Shown: positions 33,169 through 43,030 of the stretch, in pieces
Layout: the number at the start of each line of letters is the position of its first letter
How positions within the stretch are numbered: position 1 is the first letter of the stretch
From: Fodinibius salicampi
Lineage (GTDB): Bacteria > Bacteroidota > Rhodothermia > Balneolales > Balneolaceae
Reading direction: 5' to 3'
Length of the DNA stretch: 64,000 nucleotides
Assembly (NCBI RefSeq): GCF_039545095.1
Contig: NZ_BAABRS010000003.1
Location: 124,001 to 188,000 of the forward strand
Notes under the pieces: generated by a model
What the model was told of the DNA's origin: nothing
The model's database searches: none
Seen by the model: only the letters and a program-made list of their open reading frames with translations
Translations under genes and position numbers: made by a program

Positions 33169-36100
33169 TTATTTCATTTCTTCGGTTATTACTTCAATTA
33201 TACTTTGAGCATGATTTTCTGCCGTAAACTCTGCTCCTATGATTTCACATCCACGATCCACTTTTTCCTGAAGGTCTTTCCAATCCTCTTCCAGATAGTC
33301 CACCAGGTTCTTCTCGTTAGACTTTTGATCAACAATCCCTATAGCATCTTGACCGAATAGAGTCGTTTCCAATGCTTCGTTAAAGTCTGAAATCACAAAA
33401 GAACCATTACTAATACCTTCATATACTCTAGGATGAATATTATCCAGGTAAGTGGGATTACAATTGAATACAACCTTGGAATTGCGATAAAACTGGTTGA
33501 GCTTTTGCTTACTGATTTGCCCAACCCATTCTATATTATTCTTACCTTTTAATTCAGGAATTACTTCTGCCAGTTTCTCATTTGCTGTTATAACAGCCCG
33601 GTATTTTTCGGGTAGAAAACTAAGCTGTTCTCTGAGCATCTTAATACGGCGATCTTTTCGGATCATCCAGTCAACCAGACTCAAAACTCTAAGCCAGCGA
33701 AAATCTTCTTTTGTCTTAGTGTTCCCGAATGGGTATTGGCCTCCGAATTCCGCTTGATAAAGCTCGGTAAAAATGGTCAAAATAGATGTGCGATAATTCC
33801 CAACAGCCTCATTATATAATGCCATTCCAAGGTCTTTTTGCCTTCGTCCAATTGCTTGCAACTGCTGTGCAAGGGATTCTTGATTACCAAAAAACTTGTG
33901 CAAACCCCACGGAACAAGCACATCAACAGGTCGGCTACCTATTGACTTAAGATCACCATTTTGTACCGACAAGGGAAAGAGATTGCCTATCTGTTTTACA
34001 GCAGTATTAGGAAAAATTTGCTCCATCTCTTCTTTCAATGAAGGAATTGATGTAAGGAAAACTGTTCTATCTGCGCTATTTACAATTCTGCTCCACATAA
34101 AATCGGTATAAGGGTGATCTCCTAGGAAAGCAAAAACGGGTATATCCAACAGGTCAAAAATATTTCCGGAAACTCCCATATCAGCATGTACTTTCAGGTC
34201 ATATCCCATTACGCCTGAATAGCAGGCATAGCCATCATTATCTTTTACTTTGGATAGGGCATCTAAGAATTCGGGGCCTGAAGAAGAAATAAGGCTTGTT
34301 TGGATTCCCTTTTTCTCGATTTCCTGAGCTACTTTCCGGGTCCTTATCTCATGAATACCATGAGCGCCCCCCTTCTTGCCAGGATAACCCAAATACAAAT
34401 GTTTAAGACCATTTACAGTAGTGGAGTGACCATTAGAGGTCACGGAAATAGTCGATAGTTCTTTACTATCACTTGCACTCCAAAACCACTGATTCCGTTT
34501 TATATCTAAAACCTCTTCATTTTCTTCATTAGATAATCTAATACTCTTCCAAAGTTCACTATTAAGCTCCGGATTTCCTTCCAACGCTTTAAGCATCTGT
34601 TTTTCCTGCTCTCCACTCATATAAGTCGACGGATTTTTCAGCATAATCCAGGCCTCTACAATGCGTACCGTTAGCCATTTGGGAAAATCAGTCTGTATAT
34701 CTGCCTCATCCTGCTCTTGAAGCGGGGGAAGAAAAGGCAATTCAACTGAAATATCTTTCCCGGAATTCACCGTTTCCATCAGTTCCTTCATCATTTCTAC
34801 GGCCTGGGTTCGTTTGCCTAACTGATTCATTACGCGAACATAGGTCATAGCAGCGGAGATCCCTGCCTGGCCGCTATTAAATAAGCCAATCAATTTTTGG
34901 GCAGCCGCCAGCATGGTCGCTCCTTTGCGCGACTGGGATTGAGCATCACCTGCACTTACCTCCATCTGCTCGGCAGCACAAATCATGGTTAGGGCCAGCA
35001 TATATTCTTCATGGTCTCCGGAGGCGACTTTCTCTTTCCAGCCCTCCATCAGGGAATCAGTCCATGGTAAGGTGCTCAATATTTCTTTCCATAATGTACT
35101 CTCCGGGTTTTCGGGGGTCGCCGTTTCATCGAAAATCCATCCTGCTTCTTTAAATTCATTAATTCGACTTTCTTTAATCGCGACTATATTCATTGTATAT
35201 GGGTCAACCCCTGCTTCAGGGTCATGGCCAGATAATACTCCGGGTCCCGGGATATATTCAAACAGAACATACCCCATACTAGTCAGCTGCTCTCGCAATA
35301 CCGCCAGACTTTCTTTATTCTCTCCAATAGACGCCAATATGATGGGTTCAGCTGTTTCAAGTGTTTTCGCAGCCCCCTGCAGCATCTCCGCCTCCATGCC
35401 ATTAACATCTATCTTCATGATGTGTATTTCCGGTTTCCCCGCAAAATTCCACCAGGCATCGAGAGTCGTTATCGAAACATCCTCTTCCCCATCCTTATCA
35501 ATAGTGTTAAATTCGGGGCTTTCGGCTATCTTTAACTTACCTTTACCAATTTCTTGTCCCAACCCCCGTTTTATAATCTCAAGTTGGGTAAATCCATTTT
35601 CTGACTTGCTCATCTCCAGGTACTGACTAGCTATCGCACTGGGTTCAAAAGCATATACTGCTCCCTCACCGCCTACCTTTTTTGCCATAGGCAAAGCATA
35701 AGCACCGAATGAGCCCCCCACATCTACTACCTGCATGCCGGGTTGCAGGTACTGTCGGATAAAATCCAGTTCCGGTTCAAGCCATTGCTCTTGCTCCAGC
35801 AGTACGTACGGGGTAAGCATCTTAAGATCAGAAGGCGTACAGACCGTCACACCATCTTTGGTTTCTATATAATAGGTCTTGTTTTGTTGACCATTCAAAT
35901 CCTTTGTGACTTGCTGACCATTCGCCGGTGTCTTTGTTATCATTTCTTCTGCCGCTATAGGTTGTTGTATATCCTCGGATGGTGTTTTGTTTGATTCTTC
36001 TCCTAATACAGAGTTTGTATTATCCTCGTCTTTTATCGTAATAAGAGGGGTGGTATCAGGTCCATCGGTCAATTTCTCAATCATCTCTTGAGGTAATGGT

Positions 36101-38211
36101 TCAATCTCAATGTGATCCTGCCATTCTTCCACCTCATTTTCATATCCATCTACCCACTGCTCCCACATTTTCTGGAAAGCTACCGAGAGGTGAGCTCCAA
36201 AGCGCTTACCGTCGCAAACCGGTGAATTTAGCAACTGGTTTCTAAGTTTAAACCGCCATTCCTTTAACTCTTCCAAATTGCTGGTCAAACCAATAGCCTT
36301 TCGTGTATAATCATCCCAACTGTCGACAACCCATTGCTCTAATCCCGCATTAATTAAATGTGTGGTAGAATGCCGTCCAGCGAAAGTAGGTCCGGGCATG
36401 GTAATAACGGGTACGCCCATATAAAGAGCCTCACAAGTGGTCAAACCTCCTGAATATGGCCAGGGATCAAGCGCAATATCAACCTTATTATAAGCGCCTA
36501 AATGATCATCGTGGGAAGTATGCCCCTCAAATTCGATGCGATCCTCAGCAATATCCTCTTCTTTCATAACTTCCAGGATTTGCTTTCGGAATGAGGCTGT
36601 ATCATACTGCTTGCTCTTCAGGTATAACCGACTTTGGGGCACTTGATGCATAATCTCCGCCCACTGTTTCAATACTACCTCATTAACCTTGGTAGGGTTA
36701 TTAAAACACCCAAAAGTAATATACTCATTCTTCTTAGCCGGCAGCTCCCCTACTTCCGGAGCGTAAGCCGGGGGCGTAAAGGTAATGTAATCGTCCGGCA
36801 GGCGCACTAATTTTTCGGTATAGAACGGTTCTTCGCCCTCCGGACTTTCGTGCCAGTCACTGATCAGGTAGTCGAAGGCTTTCAGTCCGGTAGTATTAAA
36901 CAATCCGCCTACCCATTTTACGATAATAGGCGCTGGTTCATGGGCCATTACCTCAAGACAATTTTCGGCTGAATGTCCAGATAAATCCACCAATATATCC
37001 AACTCGTCTTCACGAATAATTCTCTCAATGATTTTGGAGCTATATCCTACTACCGACCGCCATACTTCAATATTTTGGTGAATTCGACGGGTTACAAAAT
37101 CAAATTTATTATTAGTCGTGTAGCAGTAGATTTCAAAATGATCTTCCGACAACTGTTCCAGCGCCCCCGAAATCATCCATCCCACCGGATGGCTGCGAAA
37201 TCCTCCGGAGACAAAACCGATCTTTAACCGTTTATTCCCAGCCTTGCTATCAGGTAAAGCCCTTACTATATTATCTTGGGAAATGAACTTTTTTCCTAAC
37301 CGGAGGTGTTCTTTAAAAATATGCTCTCTATTATTTTTGGGATTGTAATGTAATCCCATCAGATAGTTAGAGATAGCTGCCAAATTACTGTTAGTATCCT
37401 CAATCGCGCGGCGGTAATGCTTTTCGGATTCTTCAAACCGACTCACTTCCTGAAGACAAAGTGCATAGTTTACTCGCAGAGCTCCGTAATCTGGCTTTTC
37501 TTTGAGTAGTTTTTCGTATAACTGTATCGCCCTGTCATAATCTCCTTCCGACTTATAAAGTTCTGCTTCACTGATTTCAATAGGTGTTAGGTCACTATAC
37601 ATATCTTTTGCTTCAGATATCCATTTATGGGCTTTCTTATAATTCCCTTTCTTTTTATAGATATCAGCCTTCTCCAGAATAGCACGTTTATGGTCTTTCT
37701 CGATCTTCAAAGTTATATCGAATAGTTTCAGAGCTTGTCCCAAATCACCCTGATCCCGGTAAATTTCACCAATTCTAAAAGCAACTCCGGCATTTTTGGG
37801 ATCCAACTGGTTGGCTTTCTGATAACACCGCAGGGCCTCATCAAGCTTGGCCTGCGAGCGGTACACCGATCCCAGATTCAGCCACGCTTTCAGGAAATCA
37901 GTTTTCCGCTCAACTGCTTCTTTCCCGTACCGCTCAGCCTTTTCGAACTGACCCAAATTATAATAATTGACCGAAAGCATATGATAGGTTTCCGGTTCTA
38001 CTGATCCTCTCTTAATGGCCTTTTCAAAATACTTGGCGGATGATTCATATTCCGCTTTCTGGGAAAGCGCGATACCCATCATATGGTTGGGTATCCATGC
38101 ATATTCCGGTGTACTATTATGATTTCGCAACAAAGGACGCAGTTCGGCAATAGCCTGATTGGGCTTTTGCCACTTTAAATATTTTTGGGCCTGTTCAATT
38201 TTTTTCTTCAC
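33169..38211 (-). CDS. Giant TPR / O-GlcNAc-transferase-like / FkbM / glycosyltransferase fusion
   Basis: A 1680-residue cytoplasmic protein. Residues 1-300 are tandem TPRs (NLGSVYRSQAKLDEALRCYQ). From about 330 to 690 is an OGT/SPINDLY (GT41) catalytic domain: IGFVSGGFRSHPVGW, ITFGCFNNPTKVNEVV, DIALDPWPYSGGLTTCEALY and GRHSTTHLINAGL. From about 810 to 1000 is an FkbM-type methyltransferase (VVDVGGSFGAYALPMAK, IMKIDVNGMEAEML). From about 1270 to the end is a second glycosyltransferase-like region (HLYLGYPGKKGGAHGIHE, NPTYLDNIHPRVYEGISNGS). It is the first gene of the reverse-strand glycan operon. A flagellin O-glycosyltransferase that also methylates and extends the glycan is the likely role, by inference. 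Confidence 0.85.
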   Translation of the reverse strand: MKKKIEQAQKYLKWQKPNQAIAELRPLLRNHNSTPEYAWIPNHMMGIALSQKAEYESSAKYFEKAIKRGSVEPETYHMLSVNYYNLGQFEKAERYGKEAVERKTDFLKAWLNLGSVYRSQAKLDEALRCYQKANQLDPKNAGVAFRIGEIYRDQGDLGQALKLFDITLKIEKDHKRAILEKADIYKKKGNYKKAHKWISEAKDMYSDLTPIEISEAELYKSEGDYDRAIQLYEKLLKEKPDYGALRVNYALCLQEVSRFEESEKHYRRAIEDTNSNLAAISNYLMGLHYNPKNNREHIFKEHLRLGKKFISQDNIVRALPDSKAGNKRLKIGFVSGGFRSHPVGWMISGALEQLSEDHFEIYCYTTNNKFDFVTRRIHQNIEVWRSVVGYSSKIIERIIREDELDILVDLSGHSAENCLEVMAHEPAPIIVKWVGGLFNTTGLKAFDYLISDWHESPEGEEPFYTEKLVRLPDDYITFTPPAYAPEVGELPAKKNEYITFGCFNNPTKVNEVVLKQWAEIMHQVPQSRLYLKSKQYDTASFRKQILEVMKEEDIAEDRIEFEGHTSHDDHLGAYNKVDIALDPWPYSGGLTTCEALYMGVPVITMPGPTFAGRHSTTHLINAGLEQWVVDSWDDYTRKAIGLTSNLEELKEWRFKLRNQLLNSPVCDGKRFGAHLSVAFQKMWEQWVDGYENEVEEWQDHIEIEPLPQEMIEKLTDGPDTTPLITIKDEDNTNSVLGEESNKTPSEDIQQPIAAEEMITKTPANGQQVTKDLNGQQNKTYYIETKDGVTVCTPSDLKMLTPYVLLEQEQWLEPELDFIRQYLQPGMQVVDVGGSFGAYALPMAKKVGGEGAVYAFEPSAIASQYLEMSKSENGFTQLEIIKRGLGQEIGKGKLKIAESPEFNTIDKDGEEDVSITTLDAWWNFAGKPEIHIMKIDVNGMEAEMLQGAAKTLETAEPIILASIGENKESLAVLREQLTSMGYVLFEYIPGPGVLSGHDPEAGVDPYTMNIVAIKESRINEFKEAGWIFDETATPENPESTLWKEILSTLPWTDSLMEGWKEKVASGDHEEYMLALTMICAAEQMEVSAGDAQSQSRKGATMLAAAQKLIGLFNSGQAGISAAMTYVRVMNQLGKRTQAVEMMKELMETVNSGKDISVELPFLPPLQEQDEADIQTDFPKWLTVRIVEAWIMLKNPSTYMSGEQEKQMLKALEGNPELNSELWKSIRLSNEENEEVLDIKRNQWFWSASDSKELSTISVTSNGHSTTVNGLKHLYLGYPGKKGGAHGIHEIRTRKVAQEIEKKGIQTSLISSSGPEFLDALSKVKDNDGYACYSGVMGYDLKVHADMGVSGNIFDLLDIPVFAFLGDHPYTDFMWSRIVNSADRTVFLTSIPSLKEEMEQIFPNTAVKQIGNLFPLSVQNGDLKSIGSRPVDVLVPWGLHKFFGNQESLAQQLQAIGRRQKDLGMALYNEAVGNYRTSILTIFTELYQAEFGGQYPFGNTKTKEDFRWLRVLSLVDWMIRKDRRIKMLREQLSFLPEKYRAVITANEKLAEVIPELKGKNNIEWVGQISKQKLNQFYRNSKVVFNCNPTYLDNIHPRVYEGISNGSFVISDFNEALETTLFGQDAIGIVDQKSNEKNLVDYLEEDWKDLQEKVDRGCEIIGAEFTAENHAQSIIEVITEEMK

Positions 38212-38656
38212 CGGCTAAACTGTCTATTAGCGTTCAGTTTGGTATCACACCCTTTCTATTCGCAAATAAAATGCCAGCACCTATCAACGCTCCTAAATAA
38301 CTTCTAAAGAGATACATGCGTATTTATTTTAGTTGGTAGACGGAAATAATTTCTTGCAAGAGGGAATAATTAGCAGGACAAATGAAATACATTAAAGCTT
38401 GACGACCTCTGGTTATACTCACTTCATCATCAAAATAGATCGAACAGCGGATCTATATAATATGAAATGACCTCAGCTACAATAAGCAGTATAATTACCG
38501 AAATCTGGCATATTCTTTGAGTGTATTTATATACCGGGTATCATGTACATTTAGTATTAAAAACTCCTAATGAGGATTTTATTTAAGTTTTTCCGGTAAA
38601 AGCCGATAACTACAGATACTTGGTATTGAAAAATATTCTTGTAACCCAATAGACCT
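38212..38656. other. Divergent control region between the glycan operon and fliS
   Basis: This 445-bp stretch separates two divergent operons. The right part holds a near-consensus sigma-28 promoter for fliS. I could not find a clear promoter for the glycan operon on the left side; only a weak CGATAA-like match is visible near 38300. Confidence 0.5.
38583..38609 (+). promoter_or_regulatory. Sigma-28 promoter of fliS-fliD
   Basis: TTAAGTTT (38583-38590), an 11-bp spacer and GCCGATAA (38602-38609) form the best FliA match in the window, with a perfect -10 box. It is 47 bp before the fliS start. Confidence 0.85.
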
Positions 38657-38983
38657 ATGCAGAATCCACAAAAAGTTTATCAACGACAAGCCGTAAAGAA
38701 TGCCTCCCCCATGCAGCTGGTTGTCAAACTGTATGACCTAGTACTACAGGCTACATACCGCGAGGATGAAGAGCGTGTTAAAGATATTCTTGCAACACTT
38801 ATAGAAAGTTTAAATTTTGATTATGAGCCTGCTGATGAGTTATTTCAGCTTTATAAATATTGTCAGGATCTTGCCCGAAAAAAGGAATATGGAGAAATCA
38901 GGGAGATACTGGAACCTCTGCGGGATGCCTGGGATCAGGCTGCAAACAAAGAAAAGGGAAGTAGAAACGGTATCTCGGCTTAA
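38657..38983 (+). CDS. fliS: Flagellin export chaperone FliS
   Basis: A 108-residue helical protein that matches FliS: an N-terminal Tyr-containing segment (QKVYQRQAV), NASPMQLVVKLYDLVLQATY corresponding to the first chaperone helix, and further amphipathic helices. FliS binds the flagellin C-terminus in the cytosol and hands it to FlhA for export. It is preceded by a strong sigma-28 promoter and followed by fliD after 25 bp. It is slightly shorter than Enterobacterial FliS. Confidence 0.75.
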   Translation: MQNPQKVYQRQAVKNASPMQLVVKLYDLVLQATYREDEERVKDILATLIESLNFDYEPADELFQLYKYCQDLARKKEYGEIREILEPLRDAWDQAANKEKGSRNGISA

Positions 38984-39008
38984 GAAAACTTTTTAACGAA
39001 TAAACAGG

Positions 39009-40412
39009 TTGGCCATGAATTCTATTAGCAGTCTTATACAGCAAACCAATCCCTACGAGCAGTTTGTACAACAGCTGGTAATGATCGAAAGCCAAAAAAA
39101 GTTCAAGCTGGAAGATCAGCGAAGTACGCTAAACAAACAGCAGTCGGCCTTAAGTAACGTCAGCTCTGTTATCTCTAATTTTACTAATAAAATTGACGAA
39201 CTTAACAGTGCCACTTCAAATAGCTTTAATCCGCTAAAAGCTACTTCAAGTGACGAAAGCGTAGTGCGAGTAGATTCCATCTCGGGGATGACCGAGCCAA
39301 ATAATTATGACATTACGGTTAACCGGAAAGCAACCAAAGATATTATGCTTTCGAATGTCATAGACGGAACTGCAACAGATCTTGCTGGATTTGGAGACGG
39401 ATCAGTAGATATCACTATTGGGGACAAAACCGAAACGATTTCAGTCACGACTACTAATGATGACGGGACCACCAAAACGAACCAGGAAGTTTTGGAGTCA
39501 TTTTCTACTGCTATCAATGATTTATTAGGTGAAAAGTCGGACAGCGACGTTTTCCAGATCGATAATGACGGCAATGTTCAGCTTTCTATTAAAAGTACTG
39601 AAACCGGCTATGATGAACGCATACAGTTCAGTAATGCTAGTGGGGTTCTCGCAGAAGTCACCGGTAATATGACACACCTCGAAACCAATACCCAAAATCT
39701 GGATTCCGAATTCACGGTTGATGGAATTACCTTCACCCGAGGACAGAATACTGTAGAAAATGCCATTTCGGGCATGACCTTCACGCTTCTGGATGATCCG
39801 GGTACGCAGGAACAAATTTCTGTAACGAAAGATGTAGAAACAGCCAAAGATAATATTGACGATTTCATCTCTACCTTTAATGAGATGAATAAGAAAATCC
39901 GAAACAATACCTTTATTAATGGAGAAACCGGGAATAAAGGTCCCCTGCAGGGAATGCGATCTATCCGAAACCTGACAATTAACTTGCGCCAAACGGCACT
40001 GACGGATATGACTGCAGCAGCAGATGGCGAACTGGATAATCTGATGGATATTGGGCTTGGATTTGAAAATGACGGAACCATGAAGATTGAAGACGCCGAC
40101 CTTCTTGAAAAAGCACTCACGGATCGCCCGGAAGAAGTTCAAAAACTTTTTACCGATGATACTTCACCAGTCATGGCTATGTACAATCAGGCGGAAATTT
40201 ATACCCAGACCAATGGAGTCATCTCTTCGCTGGAAAGCGGGCTGGACCAAAAGATAGACTTCATTGATAATCGAATCGATTCTGAAAACCGATACCTGGA
40301 AAAATATGAGGAGCGCCAGCGGCAAGAATTTGCTGAACTCCAACAAATTCAGGATGATGGACAGCGACAGTTTAATGCAATCATGAATTATCAATCATCC
40401 TTGGGCTTCTAA
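39009..40412 (+). CDS. fliD: Flagellar filament cap protein FliD (HAP2)
   Basis: A 467-residue filament cap that folds exported flagellin onto the growing tip. The N-terminal FliD domain (SISSLIQQTNPYEQFVQQLV, then SALSNVSSVISNF) and the C-terminal coiled-coil domain (SGLDQKIDFIDNRIDSENRY ending at FNAIMNYQSSLGF) are both present. The middle has the FliD NEIF-like region (GITFTRGQNTVENAISGMTF). The length is normal. It lies in the fliS operon and shares its sigma-28 promoter. Confidence 0.92.
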   Translation: MAMNSISSLIQQTNPYEQFVQQLVMIESQKKFKLEDQRSTLNKQQSALSNVSSVISNFTNKIDELNSATSNSFNPLKATSSDESVVRVDSISGMTEPNNYDITVNRKATKDIMLSNVIDGTATDLAGFGDGSVDITIGDKTETISVTTTNDDGTTKTNQEVLESFSTAINDLLGEKSDSDVFQIDNDGNVQLSIKSTETGYDERIQFSNASGVLAEVTGNMTHLETNTQNLDSEFTVDGITFTRGQNTVENAISGMTFTLLDDPGTQEQISVTKDVETAKDNIDDFISTFNEMNKKIRNNTFINGETGNKGPLQGMRSIRNLTINLRQTALTDMTAAADGELDNLMDIGLGFENDGTMKIEDADLLEKALTDRPEEVQKLFTDDTSPVMAMYNQAEIYTQTNGVISSLESGLDQKIDFIDNRIDSENRYLEKYEERQRQEFAELQQIQDDGQRQFNAIMNYQSSLGF

Positions 40413-40425
40413 TAATATTTAATAT

Positions 40426-40764
40426 ATGAAGTCAATTATCTTCCATCTACGCAAGCTTGTAAGAATTAACAGGCAAATATTGAATGAGCTTAACAAAGAT
40501 GAAGCTTCCACAAACACTATACGCGGAGCTTTCGAAGAACGCGAGAAACATATTAAAGAGATGGGAGAGTTAGTTCCTGAAATTAACAAAGTCGATATTT
40601 CTGATGAAGAATCTGCTACTATCGAAACTCTTTTTGAGAAGTTTGGAAACCAGGCAGAAAAGATACAGAATGCGCTCGATCATATTGTTAAGAGTTCACG
40701 TGATCATCTGGGCGATGCTATTAAGCGCCGAAAGGCAGAAGAGGGCTATCAATCTTTAAAATAA
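40426..40764 (+). CDS. FliT-like flagellar chaperone candidate
   Basis: A 112-residue, highly helical, charged protein directly after fliD (14 bp). FliT, the FliD chaperone, usually occupies this place, with similar size and all-helix character. No strong sequence motif confirms it, so the assignment rests on position and composition. The long amphipathic helices (ILNELNKDEASTNTIRGAFE) suit an export chaperone. Confidence 0.5.
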   Translation: MKSIIFHLRKLVRINRQILNELNKDEASTNTIRGAFEEREKHIKEMGELVPEINKVDISDEESATIETLFEKFGNQAEKIQNALDHIVKSSRDHLGDAIKRRKAEEGYQSLK

Positions 40765-40808
40765 GTAGATAATTCAGTAAATTAATTCTAAAACTGAATA
40801 ACAGCATT

Positions 40809-41156
40809 ATGGATATCAATAAAATTGAAAACCGGATCAGTGGCAGTAAGTTTAACAAAACAGATGCTGCATCAAAAGGACAGGAAACTCCCAGTACGCT
40901 AGGAAAATCCCAAGCGGGAGACTCACCAAAAGACAAGGTTTCTCTGGGCGACTATCCTTTTAGGAATAATGATCAACTTTTTGCAAAACTTGAATTGGAA
41001 AAACTAAACGAATCTTCATCAGAACGCCTGCAAGAAATAAAAACGCAATTAAAGGAATTTAAGGAAGCTGGCGAAGCCTCAAACGAAACAGCCTTGGGAC
41101 AGAAAATTAACGATCCTTCTGTTTGGGAAGATATAGCACATAAAATCCTGCAATAA
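40809..41156 (+). CDS. FlgM-like anti-sigma-28 candidate
   Basis: A 115-residue hydrophilic protein with a disordered Ser/Lys/Thr-rich N-terminal half and a helical C-terminal half, the layout of FlgM. The segment DKVSLGDYPF..LFAKLELEKLNESS..RLQEIKTQLKEFKEAG fits the FlgM pattern 'DkV.lS...........R...I..i...G' only loosely. It is the last gene of the sigma-28-driven operon. FlgM would bind FliA until hook completion. The assignment is tentative. Confidence 0.42.
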   Translation: MDINKIENRISGSKFNKTDAASKGQETPSTLGKSQAGDSPKDKVSLGDYPFRNNDQLFAKLELEKLNESSSERLQEIKTQLKEFKEAGEASNETALGQKINDPSVWEDIAHKILQ

Positions 41157-41560
41157 ATAGGATTCTTCGATTAAATTCTATCATTTTCCTAAGTACTTTC
41201 TTTAACGACTTTTAGAATCGAATCCCTTTCTTTCGATTAAACATTTCTCCTTGGACCTTCCCGGGGATTAATCCTCATTTCCTTTCCTTATTAAATAAAT
41301 TCAAGACTACTTACTCCTAATTTAGAGTGTTAGTTCTAGTACTATTTTTGTATTTTGAGGGCTATAAATATAATTTTGGGATTTGTGCTATTATAACGGC
41401 CTATATTACTTTCAAAAACACTATTTTTCTTTCGAGTTTCTTTGATAAAAGCTTTTAATATTAATTAAACGTTTATATCGGGGGATAACCAGATAAATCT
41501 ACAGACGATCATTATCTCCCCTTCCAGTTTTCCCTGAACGGAAAACAAAATGAGTTATCT
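41157..41560. other. 404-bp leader region before the flagellar regulator gene
   Basis: AT-rich sequence with one Bacteroidota-type promoter candidate (41347-41378) and an implied 5' leader of about 175 bases. No gene or conserved RNA is evident. Confidence 0.5.
41347..41378 (+). promoter_or_regulatory. Bacteroidota-type promoter of the sigma-54 regulator gene
   Basis: TTTG (41347-41350), a 20-bp spacer and TAATTTTG (41371-41378) match TTTG-N19/20-TAnnTTTG. It is the only such match I see in the leader. Confidence 0.5.
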
Positions 41561-42997
41561 ATGAAAAACCACGTATTGATAGTTGAGGATGATGAAATGC
41601 TCCTCGAATTCCTCGAGGAAAATTTATCTGTTAATGGTTATAAAGCAACCGCCTTTGAATCCCCAACTGGAGCTATTGAATTCCTTGAAAATAACGGTGT
41701 AGATCTTGTTCTCACCGATGTTAAAATGGATGACATGACTGGGGACGAAGTACTTTCACATGTACTGGAGAACCATCAGGAGACCGGCGTTATCATGATG
41801 ACGGGATTCGGGAACATCACCCATGCGGTCCGGGCGCTGCAAAAAGGAGCCTTCGATTATATTACCAAGCCTTTCAAGGCCAAGGAAATTATTTTCCGGA
41901 TTGATCGCTATTTTGAAGCCGGCTCTGCTTTTAATAAGCAGCACAAAATAAATGCCTTTACCCAGGATAAAAAGCAAAAAGAACCTAAGAAAACGGCGGA
42001 GGAGTCTTCGGAAGAGGTTATCCAACAGGCCGAAAAAAGATTTATTGGAGAAAACAGGCAGGTCAATCAGCTGATGGATATTCTCCCTAAAATTGCAACG
42101 AGCACGGCGCCTGTAATGATCCAGGGGGAAAGTGGTACTGGGAAAGAGGTTTTTGCAAACCTTATTCACAAGAATAGCAACCGCTCTGATGCTCCCTATA
42201 TCAAGATTAATTGTGCAAATCTTCCCCGGGAATTGGTAGAAAGCACGCTTTTTGGCCACGTTAAAGGGGCGTTTACAGGAGCAATATCCGATCAAAAAGG
42301 GGCTTTTGCAGAAGCCCACGGAGGCACTATACTTCTTGATGAGATTACTGAAATCGATATCCAGATACAGGCCAAACTTTTGAGAGTACTGCAGGAGAAG
42401 GAATTTCGGCGGGTAGGCAGCCAAAAGCCTATTGAATGCGATGTGCGAGTCATCGCAACTTCCAACCGTAACATTGCGGAAGCCATAGCCGACGGGAAAT
42501 TCCGTGAAGACCTTTACTATCGGCTGAATGTTTTCCCTATTTCTATTCCTCCCCTTAGAGAACGAAAGGAGGACATTCCATTATTGGTGGATTATTTTAT
42601 CAACCGGTATACTGAAAAATATGGGCTGGAATCCAAGGAGGTATCTGACGATCTCATGGAGGTCCTTATTGATAGAAAATGGAACGGCAATGTTCGCGAG
42701 CTGGAAAATAAAATTCATCGCGGTGTAATCCTGTCAAAAGACAACGATGTTATTACGCTGGATCATGTCGAACAAAATATGTTCGCCAAACTGGATCTGG
42801 AAGTAAGTGAGGAAGTGCTTTCTGACTTACCCCTTATGTCTATTGAGGATATGGAGCTCCAGTTGATCAAAAAAGCGCTCGAACATACCCAAGGTAATCA
42901 AAAAGAAGCGGCTGAAATACTGGGCATCACGGATCGTACCATCCGAAATAAGATAAAAAAAGCTTCTTCCAATGATAATAATGAAGAAAGTCAATAA
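41561..42997 (+). CDS. NtrC-family sigma-54-dependent response regulator (flagellar)
   Basis: A 478-residue transcription activator. The receiver domain (1-120) has the acidic pair EDDE, the phospho-acceptor in VLTDVKM, the Thr in MMTG and the Lys in ITKPF. The AAA+ domain (about 155-390) has Walker A GESGTGKE, the sigma-54 contact loop GAFTGA, Walker B ILLDE and the Arg finger region. The C-terminal Fis-type helix-turn-helix reads GNQKEAAEILGITDRTIRNK. It probably works like FlrC/FleR/FlgR on hook and rod operons. No partner kinase gene is adjacent. A -24/-12-like site precedes flgF. Confidence 0.92.
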   Translation: MKNHVLIVEDDEMLLEFLEENLSVNGYKATAFESPTGAIEFLENNGVDLVLTDVKMDDMTGDEVLSHVLENHQETGVIMMTGFGNITHAVRALQKGAFDYITKPFKAKEIIFRIDRYFEAGSAFNKQHKINAFTQDKKQKEPKKTAEESSEEVIQQAEKRFIGENRQVNQLMDILPKIATSTAPVMIQGESGTGKEVFANLIHKNSNRSDAPYIKINCANLPRELVESTLFGHVKGAFTGAISDQKGAFAEAHGGTILLDEITEIDIQIQAKLLRVLQEKEFRRVGSQKPIECDVRVIATSNRNIAEAIADGKFREDLYYRLNVFPISIPPLRERKEDIPLLVDYFINRYTEKYGLESKEVSDDLMEVLIDRKWNGNVRELENKIHRGVILSKDNDVITLDHVEQNMFAKLDLEVSEEVLSDLPLMSIEDMELQLIKKALEHTQGNQKEAAEILGITDRTIRNKIKKASSNDNNEESQ

Positions 42998-43030
42998 AAT
43001 GGCTAATCAGACAGAATACTAAGGCGTTTC

